From the NCBI RefSeq assembly GCF_018881795.1, contig NZ_JACVPQ010000001.1, forward strand, positions 759,376 to 823,375: 64,000 nucleotides of DNA. Reading direction: 5' to 3'. This document shows positions 50,779-59,880 of this stretch, one piece after another. A program made the translations under genes and the position numbers. A model generated the notes under the pieces. The model saw nothing but the letters and a program-made list of their open reading frames with translations, was not told the DNA's origin and made no database searches. The stretch is from Polynucleobacter sp. MWH-Jannik1A5 (GTDB lineage: Bacteria; Pseudomonadota; Gammaproteobacteria; Burkholderiales; Burkholderiaceae). How positions within the stretch are numbered: position 1 is the stretch's first letter; the number at the start of each line of letters is the position of its first letter.

Positions 50779-52686
50779 ATGGTTTCTTTTAAAAAACCTG
50801 ATCTAGACTCATTTCAAGAGCGCATTCACATTGCGACCTTGTTTGTCACCGTTTGTTTTTTATTACTTGTTACTCGCCTTGTATGGCTTCAACTAGTCAG
50901 CCATGGAAAATATGCGCTGTTAGCAGAGAGTAATCGTATTGCGCTCGTCCCCGCTCCAGCAAACCGAGGTCTTCTGATTGATCGCAATGGCATTGTGATC
51001 GGCAGGAATTATTCTGCCCTCACTCTGGATGTGAATGCCGAGGAGGTCAAAGGCAACGTAGACCAATTAATCAACGAACTTTCTGAAATCATTGATATTT
51101 CCCCCAGGGATCGCCGTAATTTCAAGCGCTCCCTAGAAGATTCTCGCAATATGGGCACTTTTCCCCTCCGCTCGATGCTCAACGAGACCGAAACAGCCCG
51201 TTTTATGGCCAATCGCTACCGTTTTCCTGGGGTAGAAATCCGCGCCCGCAGCTTCCGAGAGTACCCATATAACGAATTAGCCTCCCATTTGATTGGCTAT
51301 ATTGGCCGCGTTTCTCAGAAAGATAAGGAGCGCATGCAGGCCGAAATCGAGGGCGCCAAGGCTGATGATCCAGACGCTTTGCAGGCATCTTTCTTGCCAG
51401 GCATTCAGTACGTTGGAAAGATTGGTTTAGAGCAAAGCTACGAAACTGTTTTGCGTGGAGTGCCTGGATACGACCAAGTCGAAATTACTGCTGGCGGAAA
51501 ACCGGTGCGCACACTTTCTAGTTCGCCATCAGTTCCAGGAAAGAATGTGGTTCTCTCGGTTGATATCAAGCTGCAATATTTAGTTGAGCAGCTTTATGGA
51601 AATTTCCGAGGTGCGTTCGTGGCAATTGAGCCAGAGACTGGCGATGTCTTAGCATTTGTTTCTAAACCCAACTTCAATCCAAATGACTTTGTTGAGGGCA
51701 TTGATTCGGTGACGTGGAAAGAGCTAAACGACTCACCACAAAAGCCACTCTATAACCGCCCGCTGAAAGGCATCTACCCACCAGGTTCAACTTATAAACC
51801 TTTCATGGCACTAGCTGCCTTAGAAAATAAAAAGCGCACGCCATCACAAACAATTTCTGATCCTGGTTACTTTGACTTTGGTAATCACACATTCCGTGAT
51901 GACAAAAAAGGTGGCCATGGCATTGTGGATATGCAAAAGTCGATTGTTGAATCTTGCGACACCTATTACTACTTGCTTGCACGCGATATGGGCGTGAACA
52001 TGATGCATGACTTTATGAAGCCGCTTGGCTTTGGCCAAATCACTGGCATTGATTTACAAGGCGAGGCAAGAGGTGTCCTACCTTCTACCGAATGGAAGAA
52101 AAACACTTTTAAAAAGCCAGAGCAGCAAAAATGGTATGAAGGTGAAACTATTTCTCTAGGCATTGGTCAGGGCTACAACGCTTTCACTATTTTGCAATTA
52201 GCCCATGCAATGGCTAACGTAGCAAACAACGGCATCGTCATGAAGCCTCACTTAGTCAAAGCAATTGAAGATCCGTTCACGCGAAATAGAGTACTCACAA
52301 CACCTAAAGAAAGTTATCGCATCGATCTCAATGCCGAAAATATTGAAGTCATTAAGAAGGCGATGCTTGAAGTGAATATTTCAGGCACTTCTGCAGCTGC
52401 ATTTAAAGGAACCGGATATCAAGTTGGCGGAAAAACTGGAACTGCACAAGTTTTTAGTTTGAATTCAAAAGAATATAAGCACAGTGCTACTGCAGAGTTC
52501 TTGCGCGACCACGCTTTATATATTGCATTCGCTCCAGTAGATAAGCCAACCATTGTGATTGCCATGGTTGTCGAGAATGCAGGCTTTGGAGCGCAACACG
52601 CAGCACCAATCGCACGTAAGGCATTGGACTATTACATTGAGGGCAAGTGGCCTAAGGAGATTCCTGAATGGAAAAGAGCCCCTTAA
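50779..52686 (+). CDS. mrdA: Penicillin-binding protein 2 (peptidoglycan DD-transpeptidase MrdA)
   Basis: Class B PBP for lateral wall elongation. The 635-residue protein has a cytoplasmic start, one transmembrane helix at about residues 17-38, the pedestal dimerisation domain, and the transpeptidase domain with Ser-x-x-Lys in PPGSTYKPFMAL, SxN-equivalent SCD in VESCDTYYYL, and KTG in GGKTGTAQVF. Its 3' end overlaps rodA by 19 nt. Confidence 0.96.
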   Translation: MVSFKKPDLDSFQERIHIATLFVTVCFLLLVTRLVWLQLVSHGKYALLAESNRIALVPAPANRGLLIDRNGIVIGRNYSALTLDVNAEEVKGNVDQLINELSEIIDISPRDRRNFKRSLEDSRNMGTFPLRSMLNETETARFMANRYRFPGVEIRARSFREYPYNELASHLIGYIGRVSQKDKERMQAEIEGAKADDPDALQASFLPGIQYVGKIGLEQSYETVLRGVPGYDQVEITAGGKPVRTLSSSPSVPGKNVVLSVDIKLQYLVEQLYGNFRGAFVAIEPETGDVLAFVSKPNFNPNDFVEGIDSVTWKELNDSPQKPLYNRPLKGIYPPGSTYKPFMALAALENKKRTPSQTISDPGYFDFGNHTFRDDKKGGHGIVDMQKSIVESCDTYYYLLARDMGVNMMHDFMKPLGFGQITGIDLQGEARGVLPSTEWKKNTFKKPEQQKWYEGETISLGIGQGYNAFTILQLAHAMANVANNGIVMKPHLVKAIEDPFTRNRVLTTPKESYRIDLNAENIEVIKKAMLEVNISGTSAAAFKGTGYQVGGKTGTAQVFSLNSKEYKHSATAEFLRDHALYIAFAPVDKPTIVIAMVVENAGFGAQHAAPIARKALDYYIEGKWPKEIPEWKRAP

Positions 52687-53819
52687 TCAAAGTTAAAGGA
52701 TTTTTCTTTGGTATTTTTTCCGGATTAGATCGCCAGCTCGGCCTTATTCTGCTTGGCTTAGCGGCTATCGGCTTTTTTACTTTTTTATCGGCGAGTCAAA
52801 ATACTCCCGTGCAAATTTTAGAAGAGGTGCGCAATCTCGCGCTCTCTTTTGTAGTCATGTGGATCGTGTCACGTATACCGCCTAAGTGGCTAGAGATGGG
52901 CGCAGTTTGGATTTATGGATTTGGCGTTGCTCTTTTAATTGCAGTAGCTGCATTTGGCTTAATTAAAAAAGGTGCACGTCGTTGGCTCAATATTGGGGTT
53001 GTGATTCAGCCATCTGAGATTATGAAAATTGCAATGCCCCTGATGCTTGCTTGGTATTTTCAGAAACGTGAAGGCATTCAAAAATCTTGGGACTACGGTG
53101 TTGCTGGAATTATTTTGGCAATCCCAGTGTTTTTAATCGCACGCCAGCCCGATCTGGGAACTGCTCTTTTAGTTTTTGCAGCCGGTCTTTACGTCATTAT
53201 TTTGGCAGGGCTACCGTGGAAATGGATTTTGCCTTTTGTTGCTTTAGGCGTTATTGGCATTCTGTTAATTATTATTTTCGGCAGCATTATCTGTGCACAT
53301 GATGTGGTTTGGCCACTCGTACACAATTATCAAAAGCATCGCATCTGCACTTTATTGGATCCCACTAGCGATCCATTAGGCAAAGGCTTTCACACCATTC
53401 AATCTATGATTGCGATTGGTTCTGGCGGATTCTTCGGCAAGGGTTGGTTTCAAGGAACTCAGGCGCACTTAGAATTCATTCCAGAAAAACATACTGACTT
53501 TGTATTTGCGGTTTTCTCTGAGGAATTTGGTCTGTTAGGTAACTTGGTTTTACTGGCACTCTTCTTTGCCTTAATTAAAAGAGGGCTCGCCATCTCTGCA
53601 AGCGCACCAAATTTATTTACGCGCTTGTTAGGCGCCGCCGTGACTTTGATTTTCTTCACCTATGCATTTGTGAATATCGGCATGGTGAGCGGTCTATTGC
53701 CGGTAGTTGGAGTGCCACTGCCATTTATTAGTTATGGCGGTACCGCTCTTGTGACCCTGGGATTTGGTGCCGGCATATTGATGAGCATTCATCGTCATCG
53801 CCGTTTAGTGCAAAGCTAA
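52668..53819 (+). CDS. rodA: Peptidoglycan glycosyltransferase RodA
   Basis: SEDS-family polymerase partnering PBP2. The 383 residues give about ten transmembrane helices, with GARRWLNIGVVIQPSEIMKIAMPLML (in part), ARQPDLGTALLVF, the FIPEKHTDFVFAVFSEEFGLLG loop (in part) and VGVPLPFISYGGTAL near the end. The ATG lies inside the mrdA 3' end. A bidirectional terminator follows 44 nt after the stop. Confidence 0.96.
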   Translation: MEKSPLIKVKGFFFGIFSGLDRQLGLILLGLAAIGFFTFLSASQNTPVQILEEVRNLALSFVVMWIVSRIPPKWLEMGAVWIYGFGVALLIAVAAFGLIKKGARRWLNIGVVIQPSEIMKIAMPLMLAWYFQKREGIQKSWDYGVAGIILAIPVFLIARQPDLGTALLVFAAGLYVIILAGLPWKWILPFVALGVIGILLIIIFGSIICAHDVVWPLVHNYQKHRICTLLDPTSDPLGKGFHTIQSMIAIGSGGFFGKGWFQGTQAHLEFIPEKHTDFVFAVFSEEFGLLGNLVLLALFFALIKRGLAISASAPNLFTRLLGAAVTLIFFTYAFVNIGMVSGLLPVVGVPLPFISYGGTALVTLGFGAGILMSIHRHRRLVQS

Positions 53820-53862
53820 TTTAGAAACAACTGTTAATACCCCGAAGCATTTTCTAGGGAAT

Positions 53863-53890
53863 AAAAAAGCCCGGCATGCCGGGCTTTTTT
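53863..53890. terminator. Bidirectional intrinsic terminator between rodA and hup
   Basis: A palindromic GC-rich stem AGCCCGGC/GCCGGGCT, with AT in the centre, is flanked by six A on the left and six T on the right. It should stop transcripts from both the rod-shape operon and the convergent HU gene. Confidence 0.9.
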
Positions 53891-53906
53891 ATCAACAAAG
53901 GAAGAA

Positions 53907-54191
53907 TTACTTCTTACGCTTGTTAACTGAATCTTTAAATGCTTTACCAGCAGAAAACTTAACAGTTTTTGCAGCAGCGATTTTGAGTGGCTCGCCAGTT
54001 TTTGGGTTACGACCCATACGTGCAGCACGCTTGCCAGAAGCAAATGTACCAAAGCCGATCAGTTGTACTGAGTCACCTTTAGTAACAGCTTTGATGATTG
54101 TGTCGATAGCAGAATTCAATGCGAATTCAGCTTTGGCTTTAGAAATCTCCGCGTCGTCAGCAATCGCTGCGATTAGTTCGGCTTTGTTCAA
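53907..54191 (-). CDS. hup: HU family DNA-binding protein (TTG start)
   Basis: A 94-residue nucleoid protein. After the initiator it reads [21 protein letters not shown], in part, and has the DNA-binding arm with [24 protein letters not shown] (in part) and the C-terminus ending [13 protein letters not shown] chose TTG at 54191 because AAGGAG is 6 nt upstream and HU proteins begin with (M)NK. A longer frame to 54227 would add [12 protein letters not shown], which is not part of the family. The terminator at 53863-53890 follows the gene. Confidence 0.95.
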   Translation of the reverse strand: MNKAELIAAIADDAEISKAKAEFALNSAIDTIIKAVTKGDSVQLIGFGTFASGKRAARMGRNPKTGEPLKIAAAKTVKFSAGKAFKDSVNKRKK

Positions 54192-54223
54192 GTGAAGCTC
54201 CTTATAGATATTGATGTCAGCGC

Positions 54224-54252
54224 ACATTACGCTTACATGATTTTAACCACAA
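54224..54252 (-). promoter_or_regulatory. Candidate sigma-70 promoter for hup
   Basis: On the minus strand TTGTGG (54252-54247) and TAATGT (54229-54224) are separated by 17 nt. The predicted start gives a short leader of about 26 nt with the AAGGAG site, ahead of the TTG start codon. Confidence 0.45.
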
Positions 54253-54304
54253 AAAATTACAAAAATAAAGTTGCGTTACAGCAATTTTTTACTTCAACTA
54301 CAAA

Positions 54305-54667
54305 CTACTCATCCAAAACTACGATATCAGAAACAAAATACTCCGTATCGCCAAAACAGGTTGTCGGCAAGCCGATGTGTTGCTCATACTTTAGGGCAAC
54401 TTTTTTTCCTAAATTAGCATTTATTTTTTGCGCCACAGCATCTTCACGCACCGTAAAGAGGAATTTTTCTGACATCGTGCCGGGCATAGAGACCATCGCC
54501 AACTCACCCTCCCAGGTTTTACATACATACCCACGATTAGAGAATTTCTGCACATATCCAGCACGCTCGCCACTTCCGTAGCTCCAATTCAGCATGGCCC
54601 ACGTATAGACTGAAATAGCCACTAACCCAATTAAAACAAGGCTTAAGAGCCACTTTATAAAGCTATT
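54305..54667 (-). CDS. Small membrane-anchored protein of unknown function
   Basis: A 120-residue protein. Residues 5-26 (IKWLLSLVLIGLVAISVYTWAM, in part) form a single membrane helix or uncleaved signal; the rest, with two cysteines (YVCKTW and PTTCFG) and mostly strand-like segments, should be extracytoplasmic. I do not recognise a named domain. ATG 54667 has AAGGAA 8-9 nt upstream; a longer frame start at 54697 lacks such a site. It is divergent from lpxO. Confidence 0.7.
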   Translation of the reverse strand, partial: NSFIKWLLSLVLIGLVAISVYTWAMLNWSYGSGERAGYVQKFSNRGYVCKTWEGELAMVSMPGTMSEKFLFTVREDAVAQKINANLGKKVALKYEQHIGLPTTCFGDTEYFVSDIVVLDE

Positions 54668-54760
54668 CATCAGAATTTCCTTGGTAAATCTACACACAAA
54701 CCCTAGTCGGGTGCTTATATCTTCTATATGAAGTATATGAGCATCCAGTTGCGAGAAATA

Positions 54761-54814
54761 GTCTATTTAAGGCCTATATCCAAATTAAAATATCGATAAC
54801 TACCTTAAATAGAC
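54761..54814. repeat. 12-bp perfect inverted repeat ahead of lpxO
   Basis: GTCTATTTAAGG (54761-54772) and CCTTAAATAGAC (54803-54814) are perfect inverted arms with 30 nt between, ending 7 nt before the lpxO ATG. It could be a paired operator with centres 42 bp apart (about four helical turns) or an RNA stem at the start codon. Confidence 0.7.
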
Positions 54815-54821
54815 AAAAGCC

Positions 54822-55724
54822 ATGGAAATTCGTCACGTTATCTTTTTTGTTTTTGTAGTATCAGCAATTTACGTCTATTACAGGGGAAAGGTGCGTTTTG
54901 GCGTAGTGAGATCTCTCACTGACTACCAGGTGCTTCTAGCACCAGTAAATACCCTGCTGTACCTATTTTCAAAAGTGAAGGCAAGCGCCTTTATTCCAGT
55001 TAGTCAATTTCCTGAAATGAAACCCATTCAAGACAATTGGGAAACCATACGGCAGGAAGCGCTTTCTTTGCAGGAGGGTGGATCCATTGCTGCAGCAACC
55101 GGATACAACGACATTGGCTTTAATTCTTTCTTTCGCACTGGTTGGAAGCGTTTTCACCTATGCTGGTACGGAAAAGAGGTGCCGTCAGCCCAAGCTAAAT
55201 GCCCTAAAACAGTGGCACTGCTGAAATCCATCCCCTCCATTAAGGCGGCCATGTTTGCCTCATTGCCGCCCGGCGCAACCTTGGTACGCCACCGCGACCC
55301 TTATGCAGGCTCCTTGCGCTATCACATTGGTCTATCTACGCCAAACAACCCCAAGTGCTTCATTGACGTCGATGGTGAGCGCTATTACTGGAAAGATGGT
55401 GAAGCGGTGATGTTTGATGAGACCTACATTCACTATGCTGCCAATGAAACCGACCAGCAAAGAATTATCTTATTTTGTGATGTCGAGCGTCCTGTGTACA
55501 CCAAAATAGTTCAGCTACTGAATCGCTGGTTTGGTCGATATGTCATGAGTGCAGCTTCTTCTCAAAACGTAGAAGGCGAAAAAGTTGGTTTTGTAAATGT
55601 TCTTTTTACCTATTTCTACCAACTCCGCGCGCAAGCCAAAAAACTTAAAGCAAAACATCGCACCGTTTACTACGTAGGCAAGTGGGTGCTGATTCTAGGA
55701 ATTTTGTGGGCCATTTTTTGGTAG
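54822..55724 (+). CDS. lpxO: LpxO-like lipid A 2-hydroxylase (aspartyl/asparaginyl beta-hydroxylase family)
   Basis: A 300-residue Fe(II)/2-oxoglutarate dioxygenase. A membrane helix at about residues 3-20 is followed by the hydroxylase core with HRDPYAGSLRYHIGL (iron-binding His and Asp-region), CFIDVDGERYYW, and YIHYAANETDQQRIILFCD with the second His and the 2-oxoglutarate Arg. A second hydrophobic segment closes the protein (WVLILGILWAIFW). LpxO hydroxylates a secondary acyl chain of lipid A. No Shine-Dalgarno is visible; an inverted repeat ends just before the ATG. Confidence 0.87.
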   Translation: MEIRHVIFFVFVVSAIYVYYRGKVRFGVVRSLTDYQVLLAPVNTLLYLFSKVKASAFIPVSQFPEMKPIQDNWETIRQEALSLQEGGSIAAATGYNDIGFNSFFRTGWKRFHLCWYGKEVPSAQAKCPKTVALLKSIPSIKAAMFASLPPGATLVRHRDPYAGSLRYHIGLSTPNNPKCFIDVDGERYYWKDGEAVMFDETYIHYAANETDQQRIILFCDVERPVYTKIVQLLNRWFGRYVMSAASSQNVEGEKVGFVNVLFTYFYQLRAQAKKLKAKHRTVYYVGKWVLILGILWAIFW

Positions 55725-55737
55725 GCTGATTTTGGTT

Positions 55738-56034
55738 TTAGGGGCTTAGTAACTGAACAATTTGCTCAGGACTAATGGGGCCCCATATTTCCACTCTTTT
55801 CTTGCGGCTATTTTGACCAGACACGAATTGAATTTGCTTTTGAGGCACTCTCAGCTGCTTGGAAAGCCAGGCCAATAGGAGTTCATTTGCCTTATTTTCA
55901 AGGGCCGGCGCCTGTAGAGAAATTTTTAAGCAGCCGTCATGAAGGCCAACCACTTTTGTTTGTTTTGCCCCAGGCTGGCAATGCAAATTGAGAGTGATCC
56001 CAGTGGGGGTTTGTTTTAACCAAATAGGTGTCAT
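55738..56034 (-). CDS. DUF167 / YggU family protein
   Basis: A 98-residue cytoplasmic protein with the YggU fold signature: LNLHCQPGAKQTKVVGLHDG (first part), LKISLQAPALENKANELLLAWLS (in part), and VSGQNSRKKRVEI. The biochemical role is unknown. ATG 56034 is preferred over a TTG one codon upstream. It is divergent from the carbonic anhydrase gene with about 20 nt between. Confidence 0.88.
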   Translation of the reverse strand: MTPIWLKQTPTGITLNLHCQPGAKQTKVVGLHDGCLKISLQAPALENKANELLLAWLSKQLRVPQKQIQFVSGQNSRKKRVEIWGPISPEQIVQLLSP

Positions 56035-56056
56035 CAAAGTACTTTAAACTGAATCC

Positions 56057-56728
56057 ATGACGATGAAGAATTCTCAAGCTTTAGAGCAGCTATTTACAAA
56101 CAATCGCACCTGGGCAGAAAGCATGATAGCCAAGGATGCCAACTTTTTTAAGCGCCTTGTCTCTCAACAGGCCCCCGAATACCTTTGGATTGGTTGCTCT
56201 GATAGCCGAGTGCCAGCAAATGACATTGTTAATTTGTTGCCTGGTGAATTATTTGTCCATCGAAACGTTGCAAACGTCGTTGTCCACACAGATTTAAATT
56301 GTTTATCCGTGATTCAGTTTGCAATTGATTTACTTAAAGTGAAGCATATATTGGTGGTGGGCCATTATGGATGCTCAGGCGTTCATGCGGCACTAACAGA
56401 TAAGCGAGTCGGTCTGGCTGACAACTGGTTACGCCATGTCAAAGACGTGCATCAAAAACATGAGCGTTATCTAGGCGACATGATCCCAACCCAAAAACGT
56501 CAAGATCGTTTATGCGAGCTCAACGTCATTGAGCAAGTAGTGAACGTTTGTGAAACCACTATCGTGCAAGATGCTTGGGCGCGCGGACAGGATCTAACCG
56601 TTCATGGCTGGGCTTATCGACTTGAGACTGGTCTGGTGAACGACTTGGGCATGTCAAGCAGCTCGGTCGAAGAAATGACTGAGCGCTATGCTAAGTCTGT
56701 AAAGCGCTACGAACAAGATCAAAACTAA
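56057..56728 (+). CDS. can: Beta-class carbonic anhydrase
   Basis: Interconverts CO2 and bicarbonate. The 223-residue protein has the zinc-binding Cys and the Asp-Arg dyad in CSDSRVPAN, and the second His and Cys in HYGCSGV. It resembles the E. coli Can type, and the length is right. The LpxL-like copy 3 begins 1 nt after its stop, so the two are probably co-transcribed. Confidence 0.94.
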   Translation: MTMKNSQALEQLFTNNRTWAESMIAKDANFFKRLVSQQAPEYLWIGCSDSRVPANDIVNLLPGELFVHRNVANVVVHTDLNCLSVIQFAIDLLKVKHILVVGHYGCSGVHAALTDKRVGLADNWLRHVKDVHQKHERYLGDMIPTQKRQDRLCELNVIEQVVNVCETTIVQDAWARGQDLTVHGWAYRLETGLVNDLGMSSSSVEEMTERYAKSVKRYEQDQN

Positions 56729-56729
56729 T

Positions 56730-57629
56730 TTGCTCAAATCTTTTTCTAATCAAGTAGTTGTTGCGCTACTCAAGCTTCTCTCACTACTACCCTATAGATT
56801 ACTAGTTGCCATTGGTTATGGGCTTGGCTATATTGCTGCTCGCATTCCCGGCGATAGAAACCGGGTTGTGAAAACTAATCTCCGCCTATGCTTTCCCCAA
56901 TTAAGCTCAGCTGAAATTGATAGCTTATGCAAACAACACTGGCGTTTGCTTGGTCGCAGCCTCGTAGAAAAAAGTATTATTTGGTGTGGCAGTTCAAAAC
57001 AGTTGGGCAATATGATCGAGGTAAAGTCAGCAGTAGATCTCTCTAGCAAAAAACCGCGCATCCTCGTCAATATGCACTTCACAGGTATTGAGGGCAGTAT
57101 TATTTTGAGCGCACTGTCCAAAGAAAAGCACTGGCCACGGACTTCTGGATTTTTTCAAAGAATGAAAAGTCCATTCTTTAATAAAAAAATTATTGAATGG
57201 CGCAATCGCTTCGGTGGAAACTCCATTGATCGACAGGGAAATGCTAAAGCCATCATTCGCGAAATTCGTAACGGCGATTTCATCATCATTGCACCAGATA
57301 TTGATTTAGGTCTAAAGGACTCTGAGTTTGTACCGTTTTTTGACATCCAAACGAATACGATCACTACGATTTCTCGCTTAGCTAAAATTACAGGCGCCGA
57401 TGTCTGCCTGATGACAACCACCTTGAAGGCGGATGAGTCTGGCTACCTGTGCGAAATTGGAGAGCCTTTGGAGAATTTCCCAGGAGTTGATCCAAAATCA
57501 GACACTGCTCGTCTAAACCAATATTTTGAAGAGAAAATTCGATTGCGCCCAGCGGAATACTACTGGGTTCATAAGCGGTTCAAAAATCGCCCAGATAACG
57601 GTCAAAGCCCCTATAACCCTTCTATCTAG
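56730..57629 (+). CDS. Lysophospholipid/lipid A acyltransferase (LpxL/LpxM family), copy 3
   Basis: A 299-residue close paralog of copy 2 (33525). Shared blocks include [37 protein letters not shown] and [13 protein letters not shown]. The HX4E motif is HFTGIE in NMHFTGIEGS. The start is TTG at 56730; no nearby ATG precedes the membrane helix. It lies downstream of carbonic anhydrase and near lpxO. A role in adding an acyl chain to lipid A is inferred from family. Confidence 0.86.
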   Translation: MLKSFSNQVVVALLKLLSLLPYRLLVAIGYGLGYIAARIPGDRNRVVKTNLRLCFPQLSSAEIDSLCKQHWRLLGRSLVEKSIIWCGSSKQLGNMIEVKSAVDLSSKKPRILVNMHFTGIEGSIILSALSKEKHWPRTSGFFQRMKSPFFNKKIIEWRNRFGGNSIDRQGNAKAIIREIRNGDFIIIAPDIDLGLKDSEFVPFFDIQTNTITTISRLAKITGADVCLMTTTLKADESGYLCEIGEPLENFPGVDPKSDTARLNQYFEEKIRLRPAEYYWVHKRFKNRPDNGQSPYNPSI

Positions 57630-57654
57630 AGGTCTTTTGTCCTATCATTAAGGG

Positions 57655-58407
57655 ATGACTGAACGTATTGGGCTATTCGCCGATCTCCATAGTAATTTAG
57701 AAGCCTTTGAAGCCTGTATGGCTCGTGCGCAAGAGCTTGGAGTAACCCGAATGGTTTTCTTGGGTGACCTAGTTGGCTATAACGCCGACCCTGCAGCGCT
57801 CATCGATCGAATTGCTGATCTTGTGGAGAAGAAGCAGGCCATAGCCATCCTTGGCAATCATGATGAAGCTGTTTTTAAGGACAGTCGAAGTCAAATGAAC
57901 TCCAGCGCCAATGCTGCCATCGAGTGGACTAAGTCTCAGCTCAAGCCTAGTCACGTGGAGTTCTTAAAAAATCTACCGCTCATTATTCAAGAGGACGAAA
58001 TTTGTTTTGTTCACGCCTCTGCACATAACCCTGCCGACTGGAATTACATTACCGATAGCATGAGTGCATGGCGGTGCGTACAAAACTCTGGAAAGAATTA
58101 CACCTTTGTAGGCCATGCACATGAGCAGGCATTGTTTTATCAAAGCGCCGTTGGAAAACTCATTCGCTTTGCACCACATCCCGGCGATGAAATTCCAGTG
58201 CTTCACCATCGCCAGTGGGTAGGCGTTGTAGGCTCCCTTGGCCAGCCAAGAGATGGCAACCCTGAGGCCTGTTTTGCCATTTTCGAACCTGAAGCGGAAG
58301 TTCTCACCTTTCATCGCACACCCTATGATCACTTTACTGCTGCAGACAAAGTGCGTCGTGCCGGGCTGCCAGAAGACTTAGCAAATCGCCTTATTACGGG
58401 CAGGTAA
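57655..58407 (+). CDS. Metallophosphoesterase
   Basis: A 250-residue calcineurin-like phosphoesterase. The dinuclear metal motifs are visible: FADLHSN, FLGDLVGYNADP, LGNHDEAV, and the later FVGHAHEQALF. It belongs to the YfcE/MJ0936-like group; the substrate is unknown. It ends 5 nt before a kinase-Usp gene, so the two probably form a unit in which one enzyme might reverse the other, which is a guess. Confidence 0.85.
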   Translation: MTERIGLFADLHSNLEAFEACMARAQELGVTRMVFLGDLVGYNADPAALIDRIADLVEKKQAIAILGNHDEAVFKDSRSQMNSSANAAIEWTKSQLKPSHVEFLKNLPLIIQEDEICFVHASAHNPADWNYITDSMSAWRCVQNSGKNYTFVGHAHEQALFYQSAVGKLIRFAPHPGDEIPVLHHRQWVGVVGSLGQPRDGNPEACFAIFEPEAEVLTFHRTPYDHFTAADKVRRAGLPEDLANRLITGR

Positions 58408-58412
58408 ATCTA

Positions 58413-59831
58413 ATGGCAATTAATACTGATATTGAAGCAGTAGACGATATATTTCAAGAAGGCAAAATAGTTGATGGATTTACCTTAGGCAAGGAAGTTC
58501 ATCGTGGCGGAATGGCCAGCCTTTTTTCTGCAACCAAAGAAGGTATTGATGTTCCTATTCTGCTAAAGATACCGCGCGTTGGTAGAGATCAGCCTGTAGA
58601 AAGCTTGATTGGCTTTGAAACTGAGCTCACCATCTTGCGCTCACTTAAAAGCCCATACGTTCCAAAGTATCTGGGCTCTGGCAATATGGCCACGCGCCCA
58701 TATATTGCAATGGAATGGGTGGAAGGCAGACCTCTTGAGGACTACATTAAAGAAGGTAAAGTTTTTACGATTGATGAAGTTGTCCGCATTGGCGCGGATC
58801 TTGCGCAAGCAGTTCAATCACTGCACTCTCAAGATGCAATCCATCTTGATATCAAGCCTGAAAATATTTTGGTTGATGAGAAGGGCAAGTTAACCCTCAT
58901 TGATTTTGGTTTGTCACATCATGCTCGCTATCCTGATTTGCTGGCCGAAGAAATGCGAAAAGGCGTTGGCTCTGCGCCCTATATCTCCCCCGAGCAAGTA
59001 GCTGGTATTCGCTCTGATGCACGTAGTGATATTTTTTCTATCGGTGCAATCATGTACGAGCTGCTGACTGGTGAACTACCATTTGGCAATCCCCAATCAA
59101 TGAGTGGCTTACGTCGAAGAATGTGGGCAGAGCCATTCCCACCAAGGGCAATTCGTAGAGAAATTCCTCGCTGGCTTCAAGAAGTTGTTTTAAGGTGCCT
59201 TGAACCTCGTGCCGCAGATCGCTACCAAAGTGCTGCGCGCTTGCGGCAAGTGCTGAGGGATCCCGAGGGCGTCACACTAACGGAGCGGGCTGACCGTGTT
59301 GAGCCGCCTAGTTTTTGGCAAAACCTGAAGGGGATGTTTAAAGCTGCTGGCTATGAACCCTCCCCAAGTCCACGTCCGAGCATGGGGAACTTTGACGCGC
59401 CCCTCATGATTGCGGCAATTGATACTCGCCAGTCAGATGAAGACTTACGAGAGCGTATGCAAATTACTGCAAAGAACCTTTTGCATGCCTATCCTGAAAG
59501 TCGATTAGTTTGCTTGAGCACCATTAGCAGCACACCAACATTCGAAGGAAACCAAGAGAGTGAGACTGCCAGCGGTATTGTGCGCGGTCATTTAGTACAG
59601 CTAATGGATTGGGCTAAACCGCTAAAGCTTCCGCCAGAGAGAATTTCTTATCACGTACTAGAGGCTCTTGATCCAGCATCCCGAATTGTAGAATTCGCGA
59701 AAGACAATGATGCATCCCTCATTCTGATTGGAGCATCACATAAGCTACCTAACAAAGTAACGCCATGGAGAACCTCTATGACTAAGATTGTCGAAGAGGC
59801 GCCCTGCAGCGTGCATATTGTCAGGACTTGA
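58413..59831 (+). CDS. Fused serine/threonine protein kinase and universal stress protein
   Basis: A 472-residue two-domain protein. Residues about 25-280 form a Hanks-type kinase: glycine loop EVHRGGMASLF, Lys in ILLKIPR, catalytic loop HLDIKPEN, DFG in LIDFGLSHH, then SAPYISPEQ. The Arg before the catalytic Asp is Leu, so it is a non-RD kinase. Residues about 330-472 form a UspA domain ending VEEAPCSVHIVRT, with LILIGASHKLP. Kinase-Usp fusions are known in Burkholderiales; the target is unknown. Confidence 0.88.
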   Translation: MAINTDIEAVDDIFQEGKIVDGFTLGKEVHRGGMASLFSATKEGIDVPILLKIPRVGRDQPVESLIGFETELTILRSLKSPYVPKYLGSGNMATRPYIAMEWVEGRPLEDYIKEGKVFTIDEVVRIGADLAQAVQSLHSQDAIHLDIKPENILVDEKGKLTLIDFGLSHHARYPDLLAEEMRKGVGSAPYISPEQVAGIRSDARSDIFSIGAIMYELLTGELPFGNPQSMSGLRRRMWAEPFPPRAIRREIPRWLQEVVLRCLEPRAADRYQSAARLRQVLRDPEGVTLTERADRVEPPSFWQNLKGMFKAAGYEPSPSPRPSMGNFDAPLMIAAIDTRQSDEDLRERMQITAKNLLHAYPESRLVCLSTISSTPTFEGNQESETASGIVRGHLVQLMDWAKPLKLPPERISYHVLEALDPASRIVEFAKDNDASLILIGASHKLPNKVTPWRTSMTKIVEEAPCSVHIVRT

Positions 59832-59880
59832 TCTAGGCCCATCAACTCCCCAAGGCTAGCAATTGACGGATAATGCGTAC

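Noticed and set aside
53834-54052. Alternative minus-strand frame across the rodA-hup terminator
   Set aside because: It overlaps the HU gene in another frame and runs through the terminator.
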